Source of the DNA: Malassezia japonica
Lineage: Eukaryota; Basidiomycota; Malasseziomycetes; Malasseziales; Malasseziaceae
DNA: 64,000 nt
Direction: 5' to 3'
Assembly (NCBI RefSeq): GCF_029542785.1
Contig: NC_083371.1
Location: 930,001-994,000 of the forward strand
The translations under genes were made by a program, and so were the position numbers. Positions 30,762-41,116 of the stretch are shown one piece after another (within the stretch, counting starts at the first letter, position 1; every line of letters starts with the position of its first letter). Under the pieces are notes generated by a model. The model did no database searches. It was given only the letters and a program-made list of their open reading frames with translations, and was not told the origin of the DNA.

Positions 30762-33082
30762 ATGTCGGCGACGCATGAGCCGGCGCAGGTGTACATTGTC
30801 TCGGGCGGGTCCTCATCAGGGCCCGGCGAGGCATCGTACAACTCTACGTCTCTTCCAGATATCCTACGCCGCTCCGGATCGTCCAACAAGCGCAAGAAAC
30901 GGCGTGCGGCGATCGAGAATGACAAGATCCTCTCGAAAATTGAGCTGATCCAAGACTTTGAGTTCCCCGAGGCGAGTAACAAGATCCGCTTCACGCGCGA
31001 TGGCCTGCACATTATGGCCACTGGTACATACAAGCCCCAGATCCGTACGTGGGAGTGCGAGCAGCTCAGTCTCAAGTTTGAGCGGCACACGGACGCCGAA
31101 AACGTCGACTTTGTGGTACGTCGCGCATGCTCACCCAGATGTTGTCCGACGACTGGACCAAGTCGCTCCACCTGCAGAGCGACCGCTCGCTCCAGCTGCA
31201 GGGACAGGGCGGCACGCACACGAGCGTGCGCCTGCCGCGCTTTGGCCGCGCCTTGGCCTACCACTTCCCCACTGCCGACGCGCTGGTGGGCGCGTCGGGC
31301 AACGAGATCTACCGTTTGAATCTGCACCAGGGCAGGTACATGGCGCCGTTCGTCTTGGGCGAGCGGGGAAATACCGTGACGGGGTGCAACGCGATCGACG
31401 TAAACCCTGCCCACGGCCTGCTGAGTTTCGGCACCGAGGGCAGCGGAATAGTGGAACTATGGGATACCCGCATGCGCCGCCAGGCGGGTGCACTGAGCAT
31501 TGCGACGCAGACGGTCCTCGACGCTGCGCTCCTCTCGCAACGGCGCCAGCTTCCGGGCGTGTACGGCACCGAGGCCGAGGACGAGGCGGTGGCGCGTGCT
31601 TCGTCCGCGCTTGCCGTCACGTCGCTGGCGAGTGCCGAGGACGGACTGAACATGGCGGTCGGCACCAACACCGGCCACGTCCTCTTGTACGATCTGCGCA
31701 TGGACAAGCCGTACACGACCAAGGACCAAGGTTTCGGCCTGCCGGTCCACTCTCTTTCCTGGCCCGGCGACTGCAACGCGGCGGCAGCGGCAGGCAACAT
31801 GGGTGCGGACGCACACGCACGCTCCGAGTCGGCCAACAAGGTGCTCAGTGCCGATGCCAAGGTCATCAAGGTCTGGGACAAGAACACGGGCGAGAACCTC
31901 GTGTCGGTCGCGCCACCTGCGCCCACCACCAACCTGAACGACGTGCAGCACTACCCCGGCAGTGGTCTGCTCTTTGCAGCGGTTGAGGCGACACAGATGG
32001 CCGCGTGGTACGTGCCTGCACTTGGTCCTGCTCCCCGCTGGTGCAGCTTTATCGATAATGTCACCGACGAGATCGACGGTGCGGATGCGGCCGGCGTCGG
32101 CGGCAATGCTAATGCGTACGAGGACTTCAAGTTTGTGGACCAAGCCGAGCTCGAGCGTCTGGAGCTTACGCATCTGGTCGGCACGCCCTTGTTGCGTCCG
32201 TACATGCACGGCTACTTCTTGTCGCTGCGTCTGTACGAGCGTGCGCGTCTTATGGCGCATCCCTCGGCGTACGACGAGGCGAAGCAGCGTGCGATCAAGG
32301 CCAAGCTCGACCGCGAGGCCGAGAGCCGCGTGCGCAGCGTCGCCAACCGCAAGTCCCAGCGCAAGGTCCCAGTCAACCAGGCGCTGGCCGAGAAGCTCGC
32401 CAAAGGCGACACAAAGCACAAGGAAGATACCGGCCTGCTCGACGACCAGCGTTTCAAGGAGCTCTTTACCAACCCCGAGTTCCAGGTGGACGAGTCGAGC
32501 CACGAGTTTGCGATGCTCAACCCCAGCACCGCCGCCCAGGCGGCGACCAAGCCCGCGCTGCGCCAGTCGAGCCGCGAGCTGGTGCCTGCTGCGGCCGAGG
32601 AGATCGAGAGCGATCGCGAGTCGCTCGATCCCGACCAAGAAGAGCAGATGGACGCGTCCGAGGACGAGGCACCGCCGAGCCCCCCGCCGGTGCGCGCGTC
32701 GCAGGCGCTTGCGCAGCGTCCTGCAAAGAAGGCGCCGCGCCTCGTCGACGAGGACGATGCGCCGCTCGAAGAGCGCACGCAGACGCTCGGAGAGCGCGCC
32801 GGCAAGCAAAAGAAGCGCGCGCAGCACGTCGAGGAGGATGTGGGTGCCCAAGGCGCCTCGAGCATCTCGTGGACGCCGTCGCAGTCCAAGTCGGCGCAGC
32901 CCAAAAAGAGCAAGCGTCCCACCAAAGAGGATACATTCGGTATGGGTCTATCGAAAGGAGCCGGAGCCGACCAAGGCTACGGCGTCGATGCACTGTCGGA
33001 CCAGGCGCGCTTTGGGCGTAAGCAGCGCCGCACGCCCGGCCGCAGTGCGAGTCGCAACGTGATGCGGTCTACGACCAAGTAG
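30762..33082 (+). CDS. ENP2: Nucleolar WD40 protein Enp2/NOL10
   Basis: Exons 30762-31115 and 31139-33082 (intron 23 nt) give 765 residues. The N terminus has VYIVSGGSS, then [19 protein letters not shown] and [20 protein letters not shown], matching NOL10/Enp2. Splicing joins DFV to [15 protein letters not shown]40 propeller spans about 60-400 ([33 protein letters not shown]), followed by the NUC153-like basic segment near residues 470-500 ([18 protein letters not shown]) and a Lys/Asp/Glu-rich tail. Enp2 acts in the SSU processome during 18S maturation. Confidence 0.94.
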
Positions 33083-33119
33083 TCTTTAGAGCGCCAAACT
33101 GGGTCAGCATGGATACGTA

Positions 33120-33860
33120 CTAGTCCTTCACCTCCTGCTCCGTCAGCCGGCGGAAGACGGGCTGCGGCTCGTTGCCGGCGCCGACCAGCGCCTTGGTTGC
33201 CTGGCCGATGATGCCGATTTCGAGCGTCTTTTCCGTCATTTGGCCTTCGAAGCCCTCCTTGAGCGTGAGGATCGCCGTATGAATCGCATCTTCAAGCGAA
33301 ATATCGTCGCTGTACCGCTTCTCCAAGAAGGTCTTGGCATTGGTCATGTTCTTGCCCATCGCGCTCGCCTTCCACATAAAGTAGCTGCCGCTGGGGTCGA
33401 CCTGGAAGAGCGCGGGACCGCGCACGCCATCGTAGCCGGCCACCAGAAGCGACACGCCAAACGGACGCACACCACCGCTCTGTGTCGCGTCCTGCATGAT
33501 CGTCGCCAGCTCCTGCACAAGCACCTTGGTCGTCGGATATTCGCCGTAAATCTTCCAGTAGGACTGCGCGATCTTGCGCGCCTTGGCCAGCAGCACGCGG
33601 AAGTCTGGGCTCATTCCCGAGTACACAATGCCGATGTTGGGACACACGAGCGCCACCTTTTCCAGCGCCGCGTCATCCACGAGCGGCGAGGGCGCCCGCT
33701 TTTCCGTCGCAATCACCACCGCGTTGGACGCCTTGATGCCGAGGCTCGTGGTTCCCTGGCCAACAGCTGCAAGAGCATGCTCGATCTGGACCAGTTTCCC
33801 GCTCGGGGAAAAGGTCGTGAGCGAGAAACTGTACGCGCCTTCGCCCGCACCCGCACTCAT
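33120..33860 (-). CDS. PRE8: 20S proteasome subunit alpha-2
   Basis: A single-exon gene of 246 residues from ATG 33860-33858; the upstream in-frame extension starts with GTG and is not used. The alpha-subunit N-terminal signature is [20 protein letters not shown], followed by [18 protein letters not shown] and [19 protein letters not shown]. The block [13 protein letters not shown] is typical of alpha-2. It forms the outer ring that gates the 20S core. A perfect 14-bp palindrome centred on CACGTG lies at 33902-33915, 42 bp before the ATG, and is a candidate regulatory site. Confidence 0.95.
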   Translation of the reverse strand: MSAGAGEGAYSFSLTTFSPSGKLVQIEHALAAVGQGTTSLGIKASNAVVIATEKRAPSPLVDDAALEKVALVCPNIGIVYSGMSPDFRVLLAKARKIAQSYWKIYGEYPTTKVLVQELATIMQDATQSGGVRPFGVSLLVAGYDGVRGPALFQVDPSGSYFMWKASAMGKNMTNAKTFLEKRYSDDISLEDAIHTAILTLKEGFEGQMTEKTLEIGIIGQATKALVGAGNEPQPVFRRLTEQEVKD

Positions 33861-33901
33861 CGTTGTCGAGGCACAGGCGAGGCCGCGCGGCTGATCGACG
33901 G

Positions 33902-33915
33902 GTATCACGTGATAC
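33902..33915. promoter_or_regulatory. Perfect 14-bp palindrome GTATCACGTGATAC upstream of PRE8
   Basis: The sequence is its own reverse complement and contains TCACGTGA, the classical E-box bound by Cbf1/USF-type bHLH factors. It sits 42 bp upstream of the PRE8 ATG and 17 bp before the stop of the HAD phosphatase gene. Function is inferred. Confidence 0.5.
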
Positions 33916-33932
33916 TACGCTGGGGCCATTCG

Positions 33933-34688
33933 CTACGGGTTCGAGTTGGTGGTGATCTCCTCGCGAGACATCTTGCCCGAGAGCAGGTCCTCGAGCATCT
34001 TCTTGGGGATGGTCCAGTCCTTGAAGAGATGGTAATTAATGTTGTTGGTGTTGCAGTAGGTAGCAAGGTCGTTGTCCTTCTTGTCCTTCACAAAGAGGAC
34101 GTCGGCGTGACGCGCAGCGGACATGTCCGAGATACCGTCACCGGCAAAGAAGAGCATGGGGCGGTTAGGAAGGTCGCGGTAGGGGAGAATGCTGAGCGAC
34201 TTGTCGTGGCCGAACCAGTTCTCGGGGTGACGGTACACCAGCTCCCAGGTCTCGCCCTTCTGCTCAGCGTCGGTGAACTTGACATCGTTCGAGATGATCT
34301 CGATCTCGCTCGCGTCCTTGTCACCGATGAGGTTCGCAAAGATGGAGCGGATGATGGGGGTCATACCCGACGACACGACAATCACCGGGATGTTGTTGGC
34401 CTTGGCGAACGCGTAGAACTCCTTGAAACCAGGGTCCAGCTTCACGTCGCGGCGCACGAGCTCCTCCATCTCGTGGAAGGGGCGCTTGACGGACTCCATC
34501 ATGCGGCGGAAACCATCGCGGAAACCAGTCTTCTCCGAGATGATCTCCTCGTTGATCTTGCGGCGCTCGGTGTAGCCCATGCCGACGGTGTCGACCATGT
34601 GGTCATTCGAGTCAAGGAGCGTGATGGTGCCATCAAAGTCCGTCAGGAAGACGTACTTGGCATCGGCATACTTCGGCGTGGCAGACAT
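33933..34688 (-). CDS. HAD-family phosphatase, Pyp1/YNL010W-like
   Basis: A single-exon gene of 251 residues from ATG 34688-34686. HAD motif I is FLTDFDGTIT near residue 15-24 (nucleophile Asp and general acid Asp), motif II is VVSSGM near 108, and motif IV is FAGDGISDMSAA near 195. The cap insertion contains KINEEIISEKTGFRDGFRRM. This pattern is the HAD-IB MtnX/PHOSPHO-like group; the closest remembered fungal protein is yeast Pyp1 (YNL010W), a polyol-phosphate phosphatase. Substrate is inferred. The gene is divergent from the kinase gene, sharing 192 bp. Confidence 0.8.
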   Translation of the reverse strand: MSATPKYADAKYVFLTDFDGTITLLDSNDHMVDTVGMGYTERRKINEEIISEKTGFRDGFRRMMESVKRPFHEMEELVRRDVKLDPGFKEFYAFAKANNIPVIVVSSGMTPIIRSIFANLIGDKDASEIEIISNDVKFTDAEQKGETWELVYRHPENWFGHDKSLSILPYRDLPNRPMLFFAGDGISDMSAARHADVLFVKDKKDNDLATYCNTNNINYHLFKDWTIPKKMLEDLLSGKMSREEITTNSNP

Positions 34689-34880
34689 GATCAAGGGAAG
34701 GGTTAGGATTCGCCCTCGCACACCCTGGCGCAGCACCCGGGTCAACACGTGCAGGCGATCCCTTTCGCGCACGCGCCGTCCGAGGATTGGACACCCGAGA
34801 CATCGGCTGAGTCAGCGTCAGGGACCTAGGGTCGCACTCGCGGCGGCCGCTCCGAGTGGAGGCAGTGAGGCCGATCGACG

Positions 34881-37475
34881 ATGGCGGATCTTCGGAACCG
34901 TCGCGCACGGCTCACCTCGGCGTACCATGAGCTAGGGAGACAACTTACATCGGGAAAGTTTACCATCATCGGTAACTATACGCTGCAACGTACTATTGGG
35001 CAGGGGACCTACGGAAAGGTCCGCCTCGCGACTCACCGCCTCACCAACTCGCGCGTCGCCGTAAAACAGATTCCCAAAGAGCACGTCGCGAGTCTCACGA
35101 GAGAAATTCACCACCACAGGCGCCTGCACCATCCGAATGTTTTGCAGCTGTACGAGGTAATCCAGTCCGAGTCGTGCATCTGGATGGTGACGGAGCTGTG
35201 TGCGGGGGGGGAGCTGTACGACTACGTCGTCGATCGCGGCTCGCTGTCGGAATACGAGGCGCGCGATTTGTTTGCGCAGTTGTGCTTGGCGGTGGCATAC
35301 ATCCATGCAAATGGTATTGTGCACCGCGACCTGAAACTCGAAAATATCCTGCTCGACGCGCACAACCGCATCAAGCTCAGCGATTTCGGGTTCACGCGCG
35401 AGTACGAGCCCCACCAGCTCTTGCGGACACGGTGCGGAACAACGGCATACGCTGCTCCTGAAATGCTCGCGGGAAAGCGCTACCAGGGACCCGAAGTCGA
35501 TATTTGGTCGCTCGGCGTCATCTTGTTTGTACTCCTCTGTGGATTCCTGCCGTTTGACGACGACAACGAGGTACAGATGCAGTGGAAAATCGTGAATACG
35601 CCTTCCGTCATCCCGACGACCTTATCGGACGACGCGCAGAACCTCTTGCGTTTGTTGCTCAACAAAAATGGGTCAGAACGGCCGACCATTCGCCAGATCC
35701 TCTCTCACCCTTGGTACACGCGTCCCAGGACCTCGCTTTCCGCCTCGCGCTCATCCTCCTTGGACCTGCCACGGTACCCCACATTGCGCCCTTTGTCTCC
35801 AACCGAGTCAGAGAGCGTGGGAACGGGGCCTGTCAACTACCTCGCGATGCTCACCCAGCCTTTGTACGAACCCTTCGAGGGGGCTGTCGAGCAGCAGCTG
35901 TTTCACTCGCTTCAGATGCTCGGTTTCGCCGTCGGCCAGATCCGGCACAGCGTGCAGACCAATGCATGCGACGCGGCAGGCGCCTTATGGTGGCTCTTGC
36001 TCCAAAAGGCGAAAGAGGCATCCGCGCCACAGACCCTCGCCTTGGGCATTACGGGCGCCGAGACCCCGGTCCAGCAATCGACCGAGTCACTCGTGCCGCG
36101 GAACCTGTCGGTGACGCAGCGCGACAGGACGTCGCATGAAGGCGCTGCACCGGCGCTCCGCTCGCCCGAACCTGTTGCGCCCCCAATGCCGCTGAACAAG
36201 CCTCCCGCGCCTCTTGAATTGCATGCGCCCCATCCCATTTCGGGTGCAGCCTCTTTTGCTAGCGAGGAGAGCACATCCAGCCTAAAAAAGCACCGCTCGA
36301 TCATTTCCTCCGTCAAGTCGTGGCTCAAAAAGGACCGCAAGGACTCGGACTCAGACGACCTGTCGCAGCCACATTGGACCTCGGAAACCGTAAACGAGAC
36401 ACCGTTCGTGGAAGAGCCGGGAACAGCACCGCTGGCGCCCCCGCTCCTACCTTCGATGCTCGTGTCGAACAACACGTACGGCCTGGCGCCTACGGCGGGC
36501 CGATCCGGCGCCGTCACACCATCCGACTCTCTTTCAGCAGAGCGGCCGTGCGCGCCTGAACTGAGCCCAGTCCTTGCCTCGCGACTGCTCGACACGCCGT
36601 CTCTGCGTCGTACATCGAGTTTGGCGAGACCGGGAAGTGCGTACGGCCGTCGCGTCTCGGTAGGCAGCGCAACTTCGACGCCGCTGCGCAGGGAGCGATC
36701 GTACAGTCTACACAGCCGGCAGTCGTCGTGGGGCTCGGGGCACCTGCGCAGCCGGCAATCGTCTTGGAACTCGAATCGGCCAGTACGCTCTCGCCGCGGC
36801 TCCGAGTCGACCGTGTTCCGCAAGCGTGTGGTCCCTCAGCGTGGTTCAATGCGTGTGCCCGACTCACCAGCGCAGCTGTCGCGCCGCATGTCGGTGATGA
36901 GCGAAACGAACGACACGCGCCCTACGCGCCCGATTTCCATGGACGAAGAGGCGCTCGCTTCCCTCCAGCGGTACGACAGCTCTTCGTCGGTGGCCAAGGA
37001 TGCGCCCACGACGCTGTTCTTTTCACGGCGGAATCCGTCGCCCTTCCAACCACCGCGACCGCTGCCGCCGGCCTCGCCCCGGACACGTCCTGCACTACCG
37101 CGCAATGTGGGAGGATCGAGCGAGACGGAGCCCAAGGTCGTCTCGCCGCCTGCGACAATCCCACGCAAGAAGAAGGTCCTGGCGCCTCATACAGAGGACG
37201 ACTGGATCGACGAAGAAATACAATATGCGGGTGGAATCGGACAGCTGAATGAGCATGTACCACGCCCTGCAGATCCAACGAACCCAGAGCAGCAGCGCCA
37301 GCGGCGCGGATCGCCCTGCCCGCCTCGCATGCTGCGCCCCACTCGTACTACAGACGACGAAATGCCCAAGCCCTTGCCTGCATTGGACACGGTCCTAGGC
37401 GCGCCTGTCGCGATGCGCGCCAAAAAAATTCGACGTGATATGCAAGCACCCGTCATCGAGGAGGAGGAGCCATAG
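34881..37475 (+). CDS. CAMK-like Ser/Thr protein kinase (Kin4/Ppk1-type candidate)
   Basis: A single-exon gene of 864 residues. The kinase domain (about 33-290) has the Gly loop IGQGTYGKV (39-47), Lys62 in VAVKQI, HRDLKLEN with catalytic Asp150, DFG at 168-170, CGTTAYAAPE before 194, and HPWYTRP at the end. All catalytic residues are intact. Next comes a UBA-like segment near 340-370 (QLFHSLQMLGFAVGQIRHS), common in AMPK/MARK/Kin4-type kinases, then a long disordered Ser/Pro/Arg-rich region with repeated RSRRGS/SRQSSW motifs that look like phosphorylation sites. The exact orthologue is uncertain; a Kin4-like or cell-polarity kinase is my best guess. Confidence 0.78.
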   Translation: MADLRNRRARLTSAYHELGRQLTSGKFTIIGNYTLQRTIGQGTYGKVRLATHRLTNSRVAVKQIPKEHVASLTREIHHHRRLHHPNVLQLYEVIQSESCIWMVTELCAGGELYDYVVDRGSLSEYEARDLFAQLCLAVAYIHANGIVHRDLKLENILLDAHNRIKLSDFGFTREYEPHQLLRTRCGTTAYAAPEMLAGKRYQGPEVDIWSLGVILFVLLCGFLPFDDDNEVQMQWKIVNTPSVIPTTLSDDAQNLLRLLLNKNGSERPTIRQILSHPWYTRPRTSLSASRSSSLDLPRYPTLRPLSPTESESVGTGPVNYLAMLTQPLYEPFEGAVEQQLFHSLQMLGFAVGQIRHSVQTNACDAAGALWWLLLQKAKEASAPQTLALGITGAETPVQQSTESLVPRNLSVTQRDRTSHEGAAPALRSPEPVAPPMPLNKPPAPLELHAPHPISGAASFASEESTSSLKKHRSIISSVKSWLKKDRKDSDSDDLSQPHWTSETVNETPFVEEPGTAPLAPPLLPSMLVSNNTYGLAPTAGRSGAVTPSDSLSAERPCAPELSPVLASRLLDTPSLRRTSSLARPGSAYGRRVSVGSATSTPLRRERSYSLHSRQSSWGSGHLRSRQSSWNSNRPVRSRRGSESTVFRKRVVPQRGSMRVPDSPAQLSRRMSVMSETNDTRPTRPISMDEEALASLQRYDSSSSVAKDAPTTLFFSRRNPSPFQPPRPLPPASPRTRPALPRNVGGSSETEPKVVSPPATIPRKKKVLAPHTEDDWIDEEIQYAGGIGQLNEHVPRPADPTNPEQQRQRRGSPCPPRMLRPTRTTDDEMPKPLPALDTVLGAPVAMRAKKIRRDMQAPVIEEEEP

Positions 37476-37512
37476 TGTATTCTAGCAACGCTTATGAATA
37501 TGAACAGATAGT

Positions 37513-39012
37513 TTACAAACGAGACTTTCTGGAGGGAGACACGGTGGGGTTCTTGGGATGGCCAAAGAACACCAACTTGTTCATCGACTTCTGGAGCAGG
37601 GCCAGCTTGGTTGCAGAGTAGGGAGGGTAGCGCAGCGACATCATATTCTCGACGGCCGATCCAAGCAGGCCCGAGGCTGGTGCGTCGACAAATGCGCGCT
37701 CGTGCGTAAAGCAGTCAAAGCCAGCCCTGCCGTGGTAGGTTCCATAACCCGACGGACCCGTGCCGCCGAACGGAAGCTCGTTGATGGAAAAGTGCAGCAT
37801 AAAGTCGCCGCGGACCGCGGCACCGCTGCGCGTATACCTCAGAATAAAGTCCGTCGTAGTTTGCGTAGAGGTAAAAAGATAGAGGGCCAAGGGCTGGTCA
37901 CGGGCATTGACAAAGTCCACAGCATCCTGCACATTGTCCACTGGAACGAGGGGCAGGATGGGGCCAAAAATTTCTTCTGCCATGGTCGAGTCCTGACCAT
38001 CAACGTCCTTGAGAATCGTCAACGGAAGGAACTTGGATGATTCGTCTCCGGCATCCACGCCACCATAAACGACTTGCCCTTTGGACGCACGAAGCATCGA
38101 GGCCAGGCGGTTCCAGTTGCGCTCGTTGACGATACGGCCAAAGTCGCGCACATTCCTGTCCATCGACGGCCAAAATTCACCCGCTGCCTTTTGCAGCTCG
38201 GCCACAAACTTGTCCTGCACCGACCGATCAATCAAGACATAGTCCGGCGCAATGCACGTTTGACCCGCATTAAAGGCTTTGGCCCAAACGAGACGGTGCG
38301 CTGCAATGGCAAGGTCCGCAGTGTGGTCGATAATCACGGGAGACTTGCCGCCAAGCTCGAGCGTCGTGGGGCACAGCCACTTAGCGGCCTTCTCGGCAAT
38401 GATGCGGCCGACGCGGCCGCTGCCCGTATAGAAAATGTGTTCAAAGCGCTGGTCGAGCAGCGCAGTCGAATGCTCCACTCCTCCGTTCACGACGCGCGTC
38501 AATTCGGGGTCCATGTACTTGGGCCACAGGTCCGCAATGAGCTGCGCAGAGTGCGCAGAAAGCTCTGAAGGTTTGAGCACGACCATATTGCCCGCCGCCA
38601 ACGCGCCGACAACAGGTCCGATTTGAACCGTGATCGGGTAGTTCCATGCACCAAGCACGAGCACTGTGCCTTGCGGATCCTTGATCGTCTTGGTCGTGTG
38701 CGCAAAGTAGGCCAGCCCCCCGGAGACCTTGGTCGGCTTTGCCCACTCGTCGACATGGGAAATGGCGTCGGCAATCTCATTCTTTACCGACACAATCTCG
38801 CCAAACTCGGTCTCCATTGGAGGGCGACCCAGGTCATTTTTAATGGCCTCGACAAACGCTGTTTCGTTTTCCTTCACCAAGAAATAGAGCTGCTTGAGCT
38901 GCTTCTTGCGATACTCGACGCTCCTCGACTTGCCCGTGAGGAAGCTGGCACGAAGCCCTTCCACCACCTCGGGGATTGCCTCGACGGGTGTATTCTTCAC
39001 TACAGTCGACAT
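37513..39012 (-). CDS. Fatty/long-chain aldehyde dehydrogenase, copy 1 (no tail anchor)
   Basis: A single-exon gene of 499 residues from ATG 39012-39010. It belongs to the ALDH3/Hfd1 group: LVLGAWNYPITVQIGP, LKPSELSAH, FYTGSGRVGRI, catalytic Glu219 in LELGGKSP and Cys253 in GQTCIAPDY, and C-terminal LPFGGTGPSGYG. These enzymes oxidise fatty and other aldehydes to acids with NAD. The C terminus ends GHPKNPTVSPSRKSRL without a membrane segment, unlike the neighbouring copy. The two genes are in the same direction and clearly a tandem duplication; many 10-20 residue blocks are identical. Confidence 0.93.
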   Translation of the reverse strand: MSTVVKNTPVEAIPEVVEGLRASFLTGKSRSVEYRKKQLKQLYFLVKENETAFVEAIKNDLGRPPMETEFGEIVSVKNEIADAISHVDEWAKPTKVSGGLAYFAHTTKTIKDPQGTVLVLGAWNYPITVQIGPVVGALAAGNMVVLKPSELSAHSAQLIADLWPKYMDPELTRVVNGGVEHSTALLDQRFEHIFYTGSGRVGRIIAEKAAKWLCPTTLELGGKSPVIIDHTADLAIAAHRLVWAKAFNAGQTCIAPDYVLIDRSVQDKFVAELQKAAGEFWPSMDRNVRDFGRIVNERNWNRLASMLRASKGQVVYGGVDAGDESSKFLPLTILKDVDGQDSTMAEEIFGPILPLVPVDNVQDAVDFVNARDQPLALYLFTSTQTTTDFILRYTRSGAAVRGDFMLHFSINELPFGGTGPSGYGTYHGRAGFDCFTHERAFVDAPASGLLGSAVENMMSLRYPPYSATKLALLQKSMNKLVFFGHPKNPTVSPSRKSRL

Positions 39013-39220
39013 GTCGTAGGTCGTTATGGGGCCCACGCTTATTATATGTGTGGGGTAGGGAAACTGCTCCGTGTTAATTAGCTAAGGCCGAGGCGAGCAC
39101 GGGTGAAAGTGGCACGTCCGCGGGCGGCACCTCCACGGAGGTTGCGCTGGGCATCGCACTGACCACCTCACACGTCGCACACGGCCATGTAAAGTGATGT
39201 TTATTCTCTATCCAAATTAC

Positions 39221-40842
39221 CTATGCGCGGTTGAACTTGAGGATGACCGCAAGGATCACGATCAGAATCGCAAGCGGCTTCAGCTTGCAGCACGCCGAGC
39301 ACTGCATTAGTCACGTCCATTGTTTGTATCACGTACCGACTTGATCGGGCGGTTCGCCGAGGTGGTCGACACCGTCGGGTTCTTGGGGCGGCCAAAGAAC
39401 GCCGGGTACGACAGGACCAGGCGGAAGAAGTTCGCCTTGGCCTGGCTGTACGGCGGGTAGCGCAGAGCCATGATCTTTTCGACGACATGGCCGAGTACAC
39501 CCGAGGCCGGGGCGTCGACAAACGCACGCTCGTGGGTGAAGCAGTCAAAGCCGGTCTTGCCGTGGTAGGAGCCGTAGCCCGACGGGCCCGTGCCGCCGAA
39601 CGGCAGATCGTTGATGACAAAGTGCAGAAGCATGTCGCCACGCATCGCGCCACCGCTGCGCGTGTACTTTAGAATATACTCGCTCGTCGCATTCGACGAG
39701 GTGAACATGTAGAGAGCCAGGGGCTGGTCGTGCGCGTTCACGAAGCGGACCGCAGCGTGCACATCGTCGACCGGGAGGATGGGCAGGACCGGGCCAAAGA
39801 TCTCGTCGCTCATCGTCGAGTCATCCGGACGCACATCCTTGAGGATCGTGAGCGGGAGGAACCTGGTCGCCTCGTCGGCCTCGGCGAGGCCGCCAAAGAC
39901 CACCTCGCCCTTCGACTGGGTGATGAGGTCCGCAATGCGCTTAAAGTGGCGCTCATTGATAATGCGGCCCAAGTCGCGCACGTTCTTGTCCATCGACTTC
40001 CAGTACTCCTTCGCCGCCTTCTGCAGCTCGGCGACAAACTTGTCCTGGACCGAGTGCTCCACGAGAATATAGTCCGGAGCAATGCATGTCTGACCCGTGT
40101 TATACGCCTTCGCCCACAGGATGCGGTGTGCGGCGATCTTCAGGTTCGCGGTCTTGTCGATAATCACGGGCGACTTGCCACCAAGCTCGAGTGAGACGGG
40201 GCAGAGCCACTTAGCGGCCTTCTCGGCAACAATGCGACCCACGCGGCCGTTGCCTGTGTAGAAGATGTGCTCGAAGCGCTGGTCAAGCAGCGCAGTCGAC
40301 TGCTCAATACCACCGTTCACGATGCGCGTCAGCTCGGGGTCCATGTACTTGGGCCACAGGTCGGCAATGAGCTGCGCAGAGTGCGCAGAAAGCTCGGACG
40401 GCTTGAGCACCACCGTGTTGCCCGCGGCAATCGCCGCGACCACCGGGCCAATCTGTACCGCGATGGGATAGTTCCAGGCGCCGAGAACGAGCACGGTGCC
40501 CTTGGGATCCTTGCGCACCTGCGTCTTGTGCAGCAGGAAAGGCAGGCCGCCCGACACGTTCGTCGTCTTCGACCACTTGGCGACGTTGTTCACGCACTCG
40601 ATAATGTCGTTCTTGATCGTAATGATCTCACCAAAATCAGTTTCCATCGGCGGGCGACCCAGATCCTTCTGGATGGCCTTCACCAAGGCCTCCTCATTGT
40701 CCTTCACGAGGAAGTAGAGTTGCTTCAGCTGCTTCTGGCGGTATTCGACACTGCGCGTCTTACCGGTGAGGAAGCTAGCACGAAGGTCATCAATGACCTT
40801 CGGAATAGCGTCCACAGGTGTGTCTTTCACGATGCCAGACAT
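39221..40842 (-). CDS. HFD1: Fatty aldehyde dehydrogenase, copy 2, tail-anchored
   Basis: Exon 1 is 40842-39337, the intron 39336-39302 (35 nt) and exon 2 39301-39221; 528 residues. Catalytic Glu219 and Cys253 are at the same positions as in copy 1. The last exon encodes 26 residues: a Cys-rich CSACCK, then LAILIVILAVIL and KFNRA, a single hydrophobic helix followed by basic residues, which fits a C-terminal tail anchor as in Hfd1/FALDH of ER, lipid droplet or mitochondrial outer membrane. If the intron were missed the protein would end in a short hydrophilic tail. Malassezia relies on host lipids, so a membrane-bound fatty-aldehyde enzyme is plausible. A TATA box (TATAAAAA on the minus strand) lies at about 40988-40995. 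Confidence 0.9.
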
Positions 40843-40987
40843 GATCGTTCGACGTACTACAAAGCGCGGCCCTCCGGCCGGTGGGGCACCGGCCTGGGAC
40901 GCCACGCGCTCATTGGGCCGATCTCAGCCGCGTGACCCATGACACTGGTATCACATGGAGGAGCCGTGCGGAGCGCACGGCCGCTGT

Positions 40988-40995
40988 TTTTATAA
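40988..40995 (-). promoter_or_regulatory. TATA box of aldehyde dehydrogenase copy 2
   Basis: TATAAAAA on the minus strand, about 146 bp upstream of the ATG at 40842. It is one of few clear TATA elements in the window. Assignment is by position and sequence only. Confidence 0.5.
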
Positions 40996-41116
40996 AGTGT
41001 AGCTCTCCTACATTCCAGGATCATGGGCATGGAGCGGGTACCCGCAGCCCGCCCCATGCCAGTGTAAGTACATAGGCGGGTAGGGTATGGACAGCTCGCA
41101 CTGTGCCATTCTGACA

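Noticed and set aside
39013..39220. Small basic ORF between the aldehyde dehydrogenase copies, considered as a tiny ribosomal protein
   Set aside because: Sequence does not match RPL41, RPS30 or similar; frame is short and without splice sites.
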